Source: CAWBLP01 sp963789495 (lineage in GTDB: Bacteria; Pseudomonadota; Alphaproteobacteria; Acetobacterales; Acetobacteraceae). From it: a DNA stretch of 64,000 nt. Of the stretch, positions 16,893 to 26,079 are shown piece after piece. The notes below the pieces were generated by a model. The model worked only from the letters and a program-made list of their open reading frames with translations. It searched no databases and was not told where the DNA came from. Position 1 is the first letter of the stretch. Every line of letters begins with the position of its first letter. Made by a program: the position numbers and the translations under genes. The stretch covers positions 434,001-498,000 of the forward strand of contig CAWBLP010000008.1 in NCBI GenBank assembly GCA_963789495.1. Direction: 5' to 3'.

Positions 16893-17936
16893 GTGAAGGT
16901 CAGCAATTTCCTGTTCCCCGAAAGCCGCCACCCCGACGATGACGGTCGCATCATCGACGAAACACTGCAGGAAGCGCGGCTGACCGACGAACTCGGTTAC
17001 GACGTGCTCTGGCTGGCGGAGCATCATTTCGACGGCATCTGCGCCTATGTCGATCCGGTCAGTTTCGCCGCAGCCCTGGCCATCGCGACCCGCCATGTGA
17101 AGCTGGGCTTCGCGGTCGCACAGATGTCGCTGCACCACCCGATCCGCATGGCCGAGCAGATGGCGCTGATCGACCATCTGAGCCAGGGGCGGCTGATCGT
17201 CGGGCTGGGCCGTGGCACCGCCTACAACATCTACGACTACCAGGGTTACGGACTGAACCCGGATGAGGCGCAGGCGCGGTTCGAGGAAGCCGAAGCCATC
17301 ATGTTCGCCGCCTGGCAAGGCGGGCCGCTGGAACATCATGGCCGGTTCTGGGACCTGAAGCTGCCGGAACTCCGCCCGGCGCCGTTCACCAGGCCGCATC
17401 CCTACGTGCTGCGCGCCGCATCCAGCGAGCATGGCATGCTGGACGTCGCCAGGCAGGGCCGGCCGTTCATGATGAACGTGCAGAGCAACGCGGAAACGCA
17501 GCGGCGCATGGATCTGTATCGCCGCACGCTGCAGGAGATCGGCTGCGACGAGGCAAAGATCGCGGAAAACGTCGACCAGTGCTGGGTATGGCGCAATGTC
17601 TGCGTCGCGGAGACGGATGCGGAAGCCGCGCGCATCGCGGTCCCCGCCTTCGAGGCGATGCAGGCCAAGCGCACCGAAATGCGGGAGCGGGTGTATCGCG
17701 AGCAGGGTGTGTCGCTGCAGCCGATGCCTGCCCCAGGCTCCGCCCCGGCCGCCCGCACGCAGTTGGAGCATTCGCTGATCTACGGCTCGCCGGAGACCGT
17801 TGCCGAGGCCCTGTCCAAGGTCAAAGCGATCGGCGTCGGCGGCGTCATCATGCAATTCCGGCTCGGCCCGATGTCCTACGAGCAAACCGCGCAGAGCCTG
17901 ACCCTGTTCAAGCAGAAGGTGATGCCCGCGCTGTAG
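16893..17936 (+). CDS. LLM-class flavin-dependent oxidoreductase
   Basis: 347 residues from GTG 16893, with AGGAG at 16880-16884. Luciferase-like monooxygenase marks: the N-terminal KVSNFLFPES, YDVLWLAEHHF, HVKLGFAVAQMSLHHPIRMAEQMALIDHLSQGRL, and GLGRGTAYNIYDYQGYG. The fold is a TIM barrel binding FMN or F420. The substrate is unknown; relatives oxidise aldehydes, alkanesulfonates or nitrilotriacetate-like compounds. The next gene (SDR) follows 165 bases later on the same strand. Confidence 0.9.
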   Translation: MKVSNFLFPESRHPDDDGRIIDETLQEARLTDELGYDVLWLAEHHFDGICAYVDPVSFAAALAIATRHVKLGFAVAQMSLHHPIRMAEQMALIDHLSQGRLIVGLGRGTAYNIYDYQGYGLNPDEAQARFEEAEAIMFAAWQGGPLEHHGRFWDLKLPELRPAPFTRPHPYVLRAASSEHGMLDVARQGRPFMMNVQSNAETQRRMDLYRRTLQEIGCDEAKIAENVDQCWVWRNVCVAETDAEAARIAVPAFEAMQAKRTEMRERVYREQGVSLQPMPAPGSAPAARTQLEHSLIYGSPETVAEALSKVKAIGVGGVIMQFRLGPMSYEQTAQSLTLFKQKVMPAL

Positions 17937-18101
17937 CGATCGCCCCGGGGCAGCCAATCCCTCCTCCGCGGGCATCAGCGTCCGGCCGACGGCAGCGGCC
18001 GCCCCCTGCGACGCGCGACACCCCCTCACCCGGCGGCTGCGTCTGCCGCCTTTGGATGCCGGTTCGGCACGGGCCGGCCGGCTGGCAAATGGAGACCACA
18101 C

Positions 18102-18800
18102 ATGGCGGAACAGAAATGCGCGCTGATCGTCGGCGCCAATCGCGGCATCGGACTGGGTGTGGTGAAGGAGATGCTCGCGCGCGGCTGGCAGGTGATCGCC
18201 ACCGCCCGGCAACCCGACCGCGCCGACGCGCTCGCGACCCTCGCCGCGCAGCACGCCGGAAAACTCACGGTGGAACGGCTGGACATCAACGATGCCGCGC
18301 AGATCGACGGGTTTGGCGACCGCTTGCGCGGGCGGACGCTGGACGCCGTGCTGGTGAATGCCGGTGTCGCGGGGCCGGCGCATCGCAGCGCCTCGGCCGC
18401 GACCGCCGAGGAAACCGGCGCGCTGATGTTCACCAATGCGATTGCCCCGATCCGACTGGCGCGCCATCTGCTGCCGCTGCTGCGTGCCGACAACAGCGCC
18501 CTTGCCTTTACCAGCTCGGTCATGGGCAGCATCGCGGAAAATCGCGGCGGGCATGAGTTGTATCGCGCCAGCAAGGCGGCGCTCAATTCGCTGACCCGCG
18601 GCCTGGCCTCGGAGGTCACCGGCACGGGCACCGCGCTGCTGACGCTGCATCCTGGCTGGGTGCGCACCGACATGGGCGGCCCCGGCGCGGCAGTCAGCGT
18701 GGAGGACAGCGCGCGCGGGATGGTCGATGTGATCGAGCGCGAGCAGGGCCGGCCCGGCCATCGCTTCCTGGACTACACCGGCGCCGCGATCGCCTGGTGA
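18102..18800 (+). CDS. Short-chain dehydrogenase/reductase
   Basis: 232 residues from ATG 18102. The Rossmann motif is VGANRGIGLG near the N-terminus, with LDIND, VLVNAGVAGPA, TSSVMGSI (catalytic Ser region) and YRASKAALN (YxxxK). This is a classical SDR of the CsgA/sniffer-like size class, likely NAD(P)H-dependent; the arginine in TARQPDRAD would favour NADP(H). The substrate is unknown. A thioesterase gene converges on it with only nine bases between the ends. Confidence 0.9.
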   Translation: MAEQKCALIVGANRGIGLGVVKEMLARGWQVIATARQPDRADALATLAAQHAGKLTVERLDINDAAQIDGFGDRLRGRTLDAVLVNAGVAGPAHRSASAATAEETGALMFTNAIAPIRLARHLLPLLRADNSALAFTSSVMGSIAENRGGHELYRASKAALNSLTRGLASEVTGTGTALLTLHPGWVRTDMGGPGAAVSVEDSARGMVDVIEREQGRPGHRFLDYTGAAIAW

Positions 18801-18809
18801 GCCGGCCGG

Positions 18810-19196
18810 TCAGGCCGGCGGCAGCGGCCGCGGCTTGCCGGCATCGTCCACCGCCACCAGGACGAACTCGGCATGGGTCACCCGCACCCGCTCGCCCTGG
18901 CCGCGGCGCAGCACCCAGGTTTCCACGCCCAGCGTGACGGAGCTGCGGCCGGTGCGCAGGATGTCGGTATAGACGCAGACCACGTCGCCCACCTTCACCG
19001 GCTGGATGAAGCTGAGGTTGGAAACCGCGGCGGTGGCGACGCGCCCGCGCGCCCGGGTGCCGGCGGAGACACCGGCAGCGAGGTCCATCAGCGACATGAT
19101 CCAGCCGCCGAAGATGTCGCCGGCGGGATTGGTGTCGGCGGGCATGGCCACGGTGCGCAGGGCAAGCTCGCCTCGGGGCGGGGACGGTTCTGTCAT
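18810..19196 (-). CDS. Acyl-CoA thioesterase, YciA-like hotdog family
   Basis: 128 residues from ATG 19196, preceded on its strand by AAGGAA. Motifs: MPADTNPAGDIFGGWIMSLMDLAAG, containing the N-x-x-GxxFGGW/LxxxMD signature with the catalytic Asp, and VSNLSFIQPVKVGDVVCVY. It hydrolyses acyl-CoA thioesters, usually as a hexamer, in the cytoplasm. An in-frame ATG 15 bases upstream is less favoured because the ribosome site would then lie inside the gene. Confidence 0.9.
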   Translation of the reverse strand: MTEPSPPRGELALRTVAMPADTNPAGDIFGGWIMSLMDLAAGVSAGTRARGRVATAAVSNLSFIQPVKVGDVVCVYTDILRTGRSSVTLGVETWVLRRGQGERVRVTHAEFVLVAVDDAGKPRPLPPA

Positions 19197-19431
19197 GCCG
19201 TGTTCCTTCATCTCGCGCCGCGCCATGCTGCGCGGATCATCGGCAGCGCATATGATGCGCGACAGCGCCGGCAACAGGGCGCGATATGCCGCTTGCCGGC
19301 AGGACGCCCCGAATGCCGCCGCCGCGCTTGATCATGCCGGCGGGAAGCTTATCCCCGGCATCCGGCGCCTGCCGTCTTGCGGGCGACCGCTGACCTGGGC
19401 AAGGAGGGGCAGCGTCCCACAGGCTGAACCG

Positions 19432-20235
19432 ATGCCGGATATGAACGACCTCCCGACGACCGCCCAGCCCCTGCTCCGCGACGACAAGGCCGGGGTGGCT
19501 TGGCTCATGCTGAACCGCCCGGCGGCGCGCAATGCGCTTTCCATGGCGCTGATGCAGGCGCTGGACGCCACGCTGGCTGCGATCGCCGACGATCCCGCGG
19601 TCAAGGTGGTGGTGATCGGCGGGACCGGCCCCGCCTTCTGCGCCGGCCATGATCTGCGGGAGGTACGCGCCCGTCCCGATCGCGCCTCCTATCAGGCGCT
19701 GTTCGACCAATGCTCCCGGCTGATGCTGCGGATCGTGCGGCTGCCCAAGCCGGTGATCGCCCGGGTGCACGGCGTCGCTTCCGCCGCCGGCTGCCAATTG
19801 GTGGCCAGTTGCGACCTGGCGGTGGCCGCGGACACTGCCCGCTTCGCCACGCCCGGGGTCAATATCGGGCTGTTCTGCTCCACCCCGATGGTGGCGCTGT
19901 CGCGCGCGGTCGGACGCAAGGCCGCGATGGAGATGCTGCTGACCGGCGAGCTGATCGACGCCCAGGCCGCGCAGGCTTTGGGCCTGGTGAACCGCGTGGT
20001 GCCGGCCGAGGGGCTGGACGCGACGGTCGCCGCACTGGCCGGTCAGATCGCGGCGAAGAGCCCGCTGACGCTCGCGATCGGCAAGGAGGCATTCTACCGC
20101 CAGGCGGACATGACGCTGGACGACGCCTACGCCTATGCCTCGGAGGTGATGGTGCGGAACATGCTGGCGCGCGATGCCGAGGAAGGGATCGATGCCTTTC
20201 TGGAAAAGCGTGCGCCGATATGGACAGGGTCTTGA
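19432..20235 (+). CDS. Enoyl-CoA hydratase/isomerase family protein, ECHDC3-like
   Basis: 267 residues from ATG 19432 (ATG 19441 is a possible start). Crotonase-fold marks: WLMLNRPAARNALS, GTGPAFCAGHDLREV (first oxyanion-hole strand), GVASAAGCQLVASCDLAVA (second), and GVNIGLFCSTPMVALSRAVG. The two acidic residues of classical hydratases are not evident at the GLFCSTP segment, as in the ECHDC3 branch, so hydratase activity is uncertain. It stands alone upstream of the cbpA/cbpM pair. Confidence 0.87.
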   Translation: MPDMNDLPTTAQPLLRDDKAGVAWLMLNRPAARNALSMALMQALDATLAAIADDPAVKVVVIGGTGPAFCAGHDLREVRARPDRASYQALFDQCSRLMLRIVRLPKPVIARVHGVASAAGCQLVASCDLAVAADTARFATPGVNIGLFCSTPMVALSRAVGRKAAMEMLLTGELIDAQAAQALGLVNRVVPAEGLDATVAALAGQIAAKSPLTLAIGKEAFYRQADMTLDDAYAYASEVMVRNMLARDAEEGIDAFLEKRAPIWTGS

Positions 20236-20285
20236 TCGGCGGCACCCGGCTGCTTTCATTCTGACTGAAATGGATGCAGATCGGA

Positions 20286-21191
20286 ATGAGAGACCCCTAT
20301 GACGTTCTGGGCGTGCAGAAGACCGACAGCGCGTCGGCCATTCGCACCGCCTACCGCAAGCTGGCCAAGAAGCACCACCCGGATGTCAATCCGGGCAAGC
20401 CGGAGGCTGCCGAACGGTTCTCCGAGATCAGCGCCGCCTACGATATCCTGTCGGATGCCGATAAGCGTGCACGCTACGACAGCGGTGAGATCGATGCGGC
20501 GGGCAATGAGGTACCGCCGCAGCGGCCGTTCTATCGCGATCACGGCAACGCTGCCGGACGCGGCAAATACCAGGGTGATATCAGTCCCGAGGACCTGGAG
20601 AGCATTTTTGCACAGGCATTCGGTGGGGGCGGCGGATTTCCTGGCGGCGGCGGGCAGCGCTTCACTGCCCGCGGTGCGGATGCCCACTACACCCTGACGG
20701 TCGGGTTCCTGGACGCCGCGAACGGCAGTACGCGGCGCATCACCCTGCCGGAAGGCCGCACCCTGGATGTGCGCATCCCCGTTGGCGCGCGCGACGGTCA
20801 GATGCTGCGCTTGAAGGGCCAGGGCATGTCGGGGCTGGGCGGCGGCCCATCCGGTGACGCAATCGTGGAGATCGCCGTGGCACCCCACCCATTGTTTCGC
20901 CGTGAGGGCGACGACGTGATCATCGAGCTGCCCGTCACGGTGCAGGAAGCCGTGCTGGGCGCGTCGCTGGAAGTGCCGACCATCAAGGGACCGGTACGAC
21001 TGACGGTGCCCCCGAACTCGGGCACCGGCACCAGGCTCCGGCTGCGTGGGCGCGGTATTCGTGAAGGCCATCAATACGTGCAACTGCATGTCGTGCTGCC
21101 GCCGACCGAGGAACCGGAGCTGGCGGAATTCCTGAAATCCTGGAAGCCGCGGCAGGCGTTCAATCCCCGTGCCGGGCTGGAGGATGTGTGA
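20286..21191 (+). CDS. cbpA: DnaJ-class co-chaperone, CbpA-like
   Basis: 301 residues from ATG 20286 (MRDPYDVLGV); ATG 20274 would add four residues. The J domain spans 1-70 with the HPD tripeptide in KKHHPDVNPG, which stimulates DnaK ATPase. A glycine/phenylalanine-rich linker (GGGGGFPGGGGQ) follows, then two C-terminal substrate-binding beta domains; there is no cysteine-rich zinc domain, as in CbpA. The stop overlaps the start of the CbpM modulator gene by one base (TGATG), so the two are produced together. Confidence 0.92.
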   Translation: MRDPYDVLGVQKTDSASAIRTAYRKLAKKHHPDVNPGKPEAAERFSEISAAYDILSDADKRARYDSGEIDAAGNEVPPQRPFYRDHGNAAGRGKYQGDISPEDLESIFAQAFGGGGGFPGGGGQRFTARGADAHYTLTVGFLDAANGSTRRITLPEGRTLDVRIPVGARDGQMLRLKGQGMSGLGGGPSGDAIVEIAVAPHPLFRREGDDVIIELPVTVQEAVLGASLEVPTIKGPVRLTVPPNSGTGTRLRLRGRGIREGHQYVQLHVVLPPTEEPELAEFLKSWKPRQAFNPRAGLEDV

Positions 21192-21508
21192 TGCGGACCA
21201 TGTCGGTCACCGCGTTGTTCGCCGACCTGGGCGAGATGGAACTGACCACCTGGGTTGAGCGTGGCTGGGTGCTGCCCGACCCGCAGGACGGCGACTGGGA
21301 ATTCCACGACATCGACGTCGCCCGGGTGCGGCTGATCCATGACCTGCGCCGCCAGATGGAGGTGGAGGAGAATATGATGTCCCTGGTCCTGTCCCTGCTG
21401 GACCAGGTCTACCGGCTGCGCGGCGAGTTGCATGCGGTGCTGCGCGCGGTGGAGGCCCAGCCGGAAGACGTACGTGCGGCGATCCGCGCGGCCCTGGTTT
21501 CGCGCTAA
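21191..21508 (+). CDS. cbpM: Chaperone modulator CbpM-like protein
   Basis: 105 residues from ATG 21191, overlapping the cbpA stop. It has a MerR-like N-terminal half (WVERGWVLPD..GDWEFHDIDVARVRLIHDLRRQMEVEE) and a long helical C-terminal half, as in CbpM. CbpM binds the CbpA J domain and blocks its interaction with DnaK. The pairing with cbpA supports the call. GTG 21188 is a less likely start. Confidence 0.85.
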   Translation: MRTMSVTALFADLGEMELTTWVERGWVLPDPQDGDWEFHDIDVARVRLIHDLRRQMEVEENMMSLVLSLLDQVYRLRGELHAVLRAVEAQPEDVRAAIRAALVSR

Positions 21509-21986
21509 GGCGGCGGCGTCCGGGCTTATGTCGGGCTGCTCGATGGCGTAGCGGGTTAGGGTCGCCATTGGGGGCGGTCGCCGGCTGCGGACAGGTGTGC
21601 CTCCCATTCCTCCGCCTGCCGCATGTTGCGATCGCGCGCTGGTCGGACCCCATGCCTGCGCGCGGCGAGGCGGTGGGCGGGTTGTGGTTGGGCGTAGCGC
21701 TGACCGACTCGCTGCTGTTGGTGTTCGCAACCACTGCCGTGTCGTTGGTCGCCTATGGCGCAGGGATGGGTTAGCGTCGCCAACGGAATTTGGATGCGCG
21801 GGGAACGGCACGCCCTGCACGGCGCGGGCTACAGATCGTAGTGATCGCAACCTGCCCTAACCAAGGCACACTCCATTCGCATCGAGAGGAGGCTTCCGGA
21901 AGAAAGAGGCCGAAGGGCCGGCAATGACGTCGCTCAGATCGAGAACGCGCGTTCCCGACAGCGGCCATCGCGCCACGCGCGCGCGT
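21509..21986. other. Intergenic region, 478 bp, no supported gene
   Basis: Between convergent genes. The only structure seen is an imperfect direct repeat, GGTTAGGGTCGCCA near 21554 and GGTTAGCGTCGCCA near 21769. Open frames on both strands lack recognisable motifs and ribosome sites. Confidence 0.5.
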
Positions 21987-24152
21987 TCAATGCTTGCCTG
22001 CCCGGAAATCCGCTGCGCAGGCCTGGATTAGATCGTCCATGGAGGCGAACACGCGGGCACCGGCTTCGCGCAGCCGGCGGGTCTTGGTGGCGAGCGTGCC
22101 GGACTCGCCATGCACCAGCGCGCCGGCGTGACCCATCGACACACCTTCCTTCGCCTCACGTCCGGCGATCAGCGCATAGACCGGCTTGCGCAGGCCCAAA
22201 CGTTGCAGCGCGTCGGCGCATTCCTCTTCCTCGGTGCCGCCGACCTCGCCTACCAGGATGATCGCCGCGGTCGGTGCATGGTCGAAGAATGGCTGCAACA
22301 GGTCGGCAAAGCGCACGCCTTTCACCGGATCGCCGCCGACCCCGACCCAGATGCTCTGCCCCAGGTTCTCCCGCGCCAGCCGGTACCCGACCTCGTAGGA
22401 CAGCGTGCCGCTTTTCGTCATGATCGCGAACGGACCCGGGCGCAGCGTGACATCGGGCAGGAAGCCAAGTTTGAGCGTGCCGGGGATTGCCATGCCTGGC
22501 GTCGACGCGCCGATCCAGACTGAACCTGCGTCGCGCACCGTGCGGCCGATGCGCAGCGCGTCATGCAGCGGCACGCCTTCCGCCACCGTCACTATAACGC
22601 GGATGCCGGCGGCGACCGCCTCCTGCACCGCGGCCAGCGTCTCCAGCGGCGGCGCCATCGCAACCGACGCGATCGCTCCGGTGGCCGCGACCGCGGCCGC
22701 GCAATCAGCAAACACCGGCACACCGGCGACCTCCGGCATGTCGCTGCGCGTCGAGGTGCCGCCGACAATGTTGGTGCCATAGCCCCGCATCAGCGCCGCA
22801 TGGGTGCGCCCCATGCGGCCGGTGATGCCCTGCACGATCGTGGGCGTGGCACCGGAGAGCGTGGTGAGAACAGCGGTCGCCTTCGTCGTGCCGGGCGAGG
22901 CTGCGGCATCCTCGGTCTCGCGGTGTGCCGCGAGCGAAGGCGCGGATGGCCGGCCTGCGCCGACCATCACAGACGTGGCGGCGAGGTCCGGTCCGCCGCC
23001 GTCCGTTGCGCTTCCGCCATGCCGCCGGACCGGTGCCATACCCGGGCCACCCGTCACCCGCGCCAGCGCTTCTTCCAGGTCCTCGGTGACCAGCATGTCC
23101 GGCTGACGCTCCGCCAGGATGCGCTTCGCCTCGTCCGCACCGCGGCCGACCAGCCGCGCCACCACCGGTACACACAGCGCCGGCGTCTGCTCGATCGCCG
23201 TCGCGAGCAGCGCCGAAAATTCCGCGAGATCGGTGATGCCGGCAAAGATGTTGACCAGCACGGCACGCAACGACCGGCGTGAAGTGATCCATTCCAGCAC
23301 GCGCATCAGCCGGGCGGGACTGCCGCGCATCTGGCCGGTGCGGATGTCGCAGAAATTCAGCGGTTTTGCACCGCGGGCGGTCAGTTCGTCGATCAGCATC
23401 ATCGACAGGCCGGCGCCGGTGGTGACCAGGCCGATCTCCCCGGCCGGATCGAGTTCGACGTAATCGAACCCTTCGGCCAGCTTGCGATTGGCATCGGCGT
23501 AGATTGCCGGGCGTGCCGCGATCAGGGCGGCGATTTCCGGCTGGCGCTCGACCGCGTTCAGATCCACCACCACCTTCGCATCGCCGGCGACGCAGCCGGT
23601 GTCGGTGATGAACAGCGGGTTGATCTCCGCCAGCATCAGTTCGCGTTCGATCAACAGCCGCGCGAGCTTGTGTCCCAGCGCTGCCAGTTCGTCACGGACA
23701 AGCGGCGGTTCGTACGCGACCATGCGCACGACGGCGGCGGCGATGGCATCGAGGTCCGGGGCGCAGACTTCACCCAGGCTGGCGCCGGCCTGTTCGATCT
23801 CGACACCGCCTTGCGCGCTGTAGATCACCCGCACGCCATAGCTGGCGGCATCGACCATCAGGGCGAGATAGCGTTCCTTGCCAGTAACGGTTTGTTCGAC
23901 CAGGCAGGCATCGACCTGATGGCCCTTCAGGCGGGTGCCGAGCAGGCGGTGCAGACTTGTATCGATGTCAGCCTGGGTGGTGCAGCGGACCACGCCGCCG
24001 GCCTTACCACGGCCGCCGACGGGCACCTGCGCCTTCACCATCCACGGGCCGGGACCGGGCACATCCCTGGCTTCTTCCACCACGATGCCAGCCGGCACCG
24101 CGATCCCGTATTCCGCGAACAGCGCCTTGCCGTCCGCCTCGATCAGCAGCAC
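21987..24152 (-). CDS. Fused succinyl-CoA synthetase-like acyl-CoA ligase (beta plus alpha in one chain)
   Basis: 721 residues from GTG 24152. Residues 1-375 resemble the SucC/MtkA beta subunit: an ATP-grasp domain (WMVKAQVPVGGRGKAGGV, AEINPLF) and a ligase domain (TTGAGLSMMLIDEL, NIFAGITDLAEF). Residues about 430-721 resemble the SucD/MtkB alpha subunit: TPTIVQGITGRMG (CoA-binding), STPGMAIPGTLKLGF, and GHAGALVHGESGT with the phospho-histidine. A low-complexity linker of about 55 residues joins them. It would form an acyl-CoA from a carboxylic acid, ATP and CoA through phospho-histidine. The gene starts one base after the acyl-CoA dehydrogenase stop (TGA-C-GTG), so the two probably act on the same acid. 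Confidence 0.88.
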   Translation of the reverse strand: MLLIEADGKALFAEYGIAVPAGIVVEEARDVPGPGPWMVKAQVPVGGRGKAGGVVRCTTQADIDTSLHRLLGTRLKGHQVDACLVEQTVTGKERYLALMVDAASYGVRVIYSAQGGVEIEQAGASLGEVCAPDLDAIAAAVVRMVAYEPPLVRDELAALGHKLARLLIERELMLAEINPLFITDTGCVAGDAKVVVDLNAVERQPEIAALIAARPAIYADANRKLAEGFDYVELDPAGEIGLVTTGAGLSMMLIDELTARGAKPLNFCDIRTGQMRGSPARLMRVLEWITSRRSLRAVLVNIFAGITDLAEFSALLATAIEQTPALCVPVVARLVGRGADEAKRILAERQPDMLVTEDLEEALARVTGGPGMAPVRRHGGSATDGGGPDLAATSVMVGAGRPSAPSLAAHRETEDAAASPGTTKATAVLTTLSGATPTIVQGITGRMGRTHAALMRGYGTNIVGGTSTRSDMPEVAGVPVFADCAAAVAATGAIASVAMAPPLETLAAVQEAVAAGIRVIVTVAEGVPLHDALRIGRTVRDAGSVWIGASTPGMAIPGTLKLGFLPDVTLRPGPFAIMTKSGTLSYEVGYRLARENLGQSIWVGVGGDPVKGVRFADLLQPFFDHAPTAAIILVGEVGGTEEEECADALQRLGLRKPVYALIAGREAKEGVSMGHAGALVHGESGTLATKTRRLREAGARVFASMDDLIQACAADFRAGKH

Positions 24153-24153
24153 G

Positions 24154-25320
24154 TCAGTAGGTTCCCAGCCCGAGAATGCCGTCGGTCACGTCGAAATCGC
24201 CGACGATCTTCTTGCCGATCAGGTCACGCAGCGTCTCGCTGGCACCGCCGCCGATCGAGCCATAGCGCGCGCCGCGATAGAAGCGCGACACCGGAAACTC
24301 GTCGGTGAAGCCGAACCCGCCATGCAGTTGCACCGCTTCCGAGGTGACGCGCAGCGACATCTCGTTGCAGAAGACTTTGGCCGCGGCCGCCATGAACGGG
24401 TCGGGAAACGGGTTCGCGGTCAGGCAGGCGCGATACAGGATGCCGCGGCCCGCTTCGATGTCCTTGAACATATCGGCGAGTTTCCAGCGGATGCCCTGGA
24501 AGTCGGAAATCGGGTGGTTGAACACGGTGCGCTCGCGGACGTAGTTCACCGCTTCGTCGAACGCACCTTCCGCCAGGCCGAGCGAGATCGACGGATTGAG
24601 GCAGCGCTGGGTGTTGAAGGCACTGAGCAGCTTGCGGAATCCATCTTCGCGGATCACCAGGTTTTCCAGCGGCAGTTCGCAGTCGTTGAACTGGATTTCG
24701 TGCAGGTTCTCGCCGCCCATGGTGTGATAGGTGCCGGTGACCTCGAAGCCCTTGGTGTCGGGTTCCAGCAGCGCGCAGCCGATGCCTTCGCGGCCGGGCT
24801 TGCCGTCCACCCGGGTGAACACGATGAACATGCCGGCTTCGGGCGCGCGGCTGATCAGCGTCTTGGTGCCTTTCAGGATCACCCGATCGCCGACGATGCG
24901 CGCATTGGTGCGGTAATTGGCGACATCGGTGCCGGCATGCGGCTCGGTCATGCAGATCGCCAGAATGCAGTCGCCGCTGACAACGCGGGGCAGGATACGG
25001 TCACGGATTTCCGGCGCCGCGTAGCGGGAGATGACGCGGGTCTGCACGCCGGCCTCGCCCAGCACCGCCATGGCGGTGACGTAGTCCACTTTGGCGATCT
25101 CTTCGAGGATCATCGCGGTATCCAGGATCGGCAGGCCAAGGCCGCCATATTCTTCCGGGACGGACATGCCGAGCACGCCGAGCGCGGCCAGGCTTTTCAT
25201 GTTCTCCCAGGGGAAGGTGCCGTCCATCCAGCGATGCGCATTCGGCTTGAATTCCCGCTGGGCGAGGTCGCGCACCGAGGCGATCATCTCCCGCTGCTGT
25301 TCGCTGATGCTGAAATCCAT
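24154..25320 (-). CDS. Acyl-CoA dehydrogenase family protein
   Basis: 388 residues from ATG 25320; the extra open frame upstream crosses the divergent promoter region. FAD-family marks: N-terminal helical domain (MDFSISEQQREMIASVRDLAQREF), ICMTEPHAGTDVANYRT (FAD-binding), GTKTLISRA, EAVQLHGGFGFTDEFPVSRFYR, and a C-terminal IGGGASETLRDLIGKKIV. It would introduce a double bond alpha-beta to the thioester and pass electrons to ETF. It is the first gene of a two-gene operon with the fused acyl-CoA ligase. An Uma2 gene diverges from it. Confidence 0.92.
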   Translation of the reverse strand: MDFSISEQQREMIASVRDLAQREFKPNAHRWMDGTFPWENMKSLAALGVLGMSVPEEYGGLGLPILDTAMILEEIAKVDYVTAMAVLGEAGVQTRVISRYAAPEIRDRILPRVVSGDCILAICMTEPHAGTDVANYRTNARIVGDRVILKGTKTLISRAPEAGMFIVFTRVDGKPGREGIGCALLEPDTKGFEVTGTYHTMGGENLHEIQFNDCELPLENLVIREDGFRKLLSAFNTQRCLNPSISLGLAEGAFDEAVNYVRERTVFNHPISDFQGIRWKLADMFKDIEAGRGILYRACLTANPFPDPFMAAAAKVFCNEMSLRVTSEAVQLHGGFGFTDEFPVSRFYRGARYGSIGGGASETLRDLIGKKIVGDFDVTDGILGLGTY

Positions 25321-25423
25321 GGTGCGGCCGTTCCTCTGCGTCGTGTTGGGGCGCAGTCTAGGCGGAGGTGGCGCGTCGCACCACATGCTGGGGGGACGGC
25401 GGGGCTTGTGATAGGGTGCGGCC

Positions 25424-26017
25424 ATGTCGGAAGCAGCGCGCACGATTCCTCCGGTGATGGATGTGGCGGAGTTCCTGGCCTGGGATGCGCCCGGTGCGGA
25501 GCGCTGGCAACTGGTGGATGGCCGGCCGGAGGCGATGGCCCCGGCGAGCGAGACCCACAATATCATCCAGGGCGAGCTCGGTCGGCTGATCGGTAACCAC
25601 CTGGTCGCGCTGGGCCGGCGCTGCACATTGGTGCCGAACGCCGGCGTGGTGCCGCGCATCCGCTCGGACAGCAATATCCGCATTCCCGACTTGGCCGTGA
25701 CCTGCGTCCGCTCGCGGGCCGAAAGCTACGCCATCAGCGACCCGGTGCTGCTGATCGAAATTCTCTCGCCCAGCAACCGAGCCGAGACCTGGGCGAATGT
25801 CTGGGCCTACACCACCATCCCGAGCGTGCAGGAGATCGTGGTGCTGCACAGCACCGCGATCAAGGCGGAGGTCCTACGACGGGACGACAGCGGCAACTGG
25901 CCGGAGCGCCCCCTGGTGCTGGAAGATGGTACGCTGGAGCTGGCGAGCATCGGGCTCAGCCTGGCGTTGGCGGCCGCCTATGCGGGGACGCGGTTCGATC
26001 CGGAGCCGGAGCGCTGA
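25424..26017 (+). CDS. Uma2-family (DUF820) nuclease-fold protein
   Basis: 197 residues. The restriction-endonuclease-like core is visible: RWQLVDGRPEAM (Glu/Asp-containing N-terminal motif), IRIPDLAVTC (PD motif), and PVLLIEILSPSNRAE (ExK-type strand, with N/R where K is often found). The Uma2 family is widespread in cyanobacteria and alphaproteobacteria, often as many paralogues, and its role is unclear. A second member lies at 35807-36361. It is transcribed divergently from the acyl-CoA dehydrogenase operon. Confidence 0.87.
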   Translation: MSEAARTIPPVMDVAEFLAWDAPGAERWQLVDGRPEAMAPASETHNIIQGELGRLIGNHLVALGRRCTLVPNAGVVPRIRSDSNIRIPDLAVTCVRSRAESYAISDPVLLIEILSPSNRAETWANVWAYTTIPSVQEIVVLHSTAIKAEVLRRDDSGNWPERPLVLEDGTLELASIGLSLALAAAYAGTRFDPEPER

Positions 26018-26079
26018 GCCACGCCGGCGGCGGCCGGTGATCGCAGAGCGACCATCCGGCCGGCCAGCGGGAAATTCAC

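Noticed and set aside
16788..18761. A 657-residue open frame on the minus strand
   Set aside because: It lies opposite the LLM oxidoreductase and SDR genes, which have clear family motifs, and its own sequence is low-complexity and histidine/arginine-rich, as expected of a GC-rich antisense frame.
21568..21774. A 68-residue frame with a hydrophobic C-terminal segment
   Set aside because: No ribosome site and no family pattern; the direct repeats at both sides suggest non-coding DNA.
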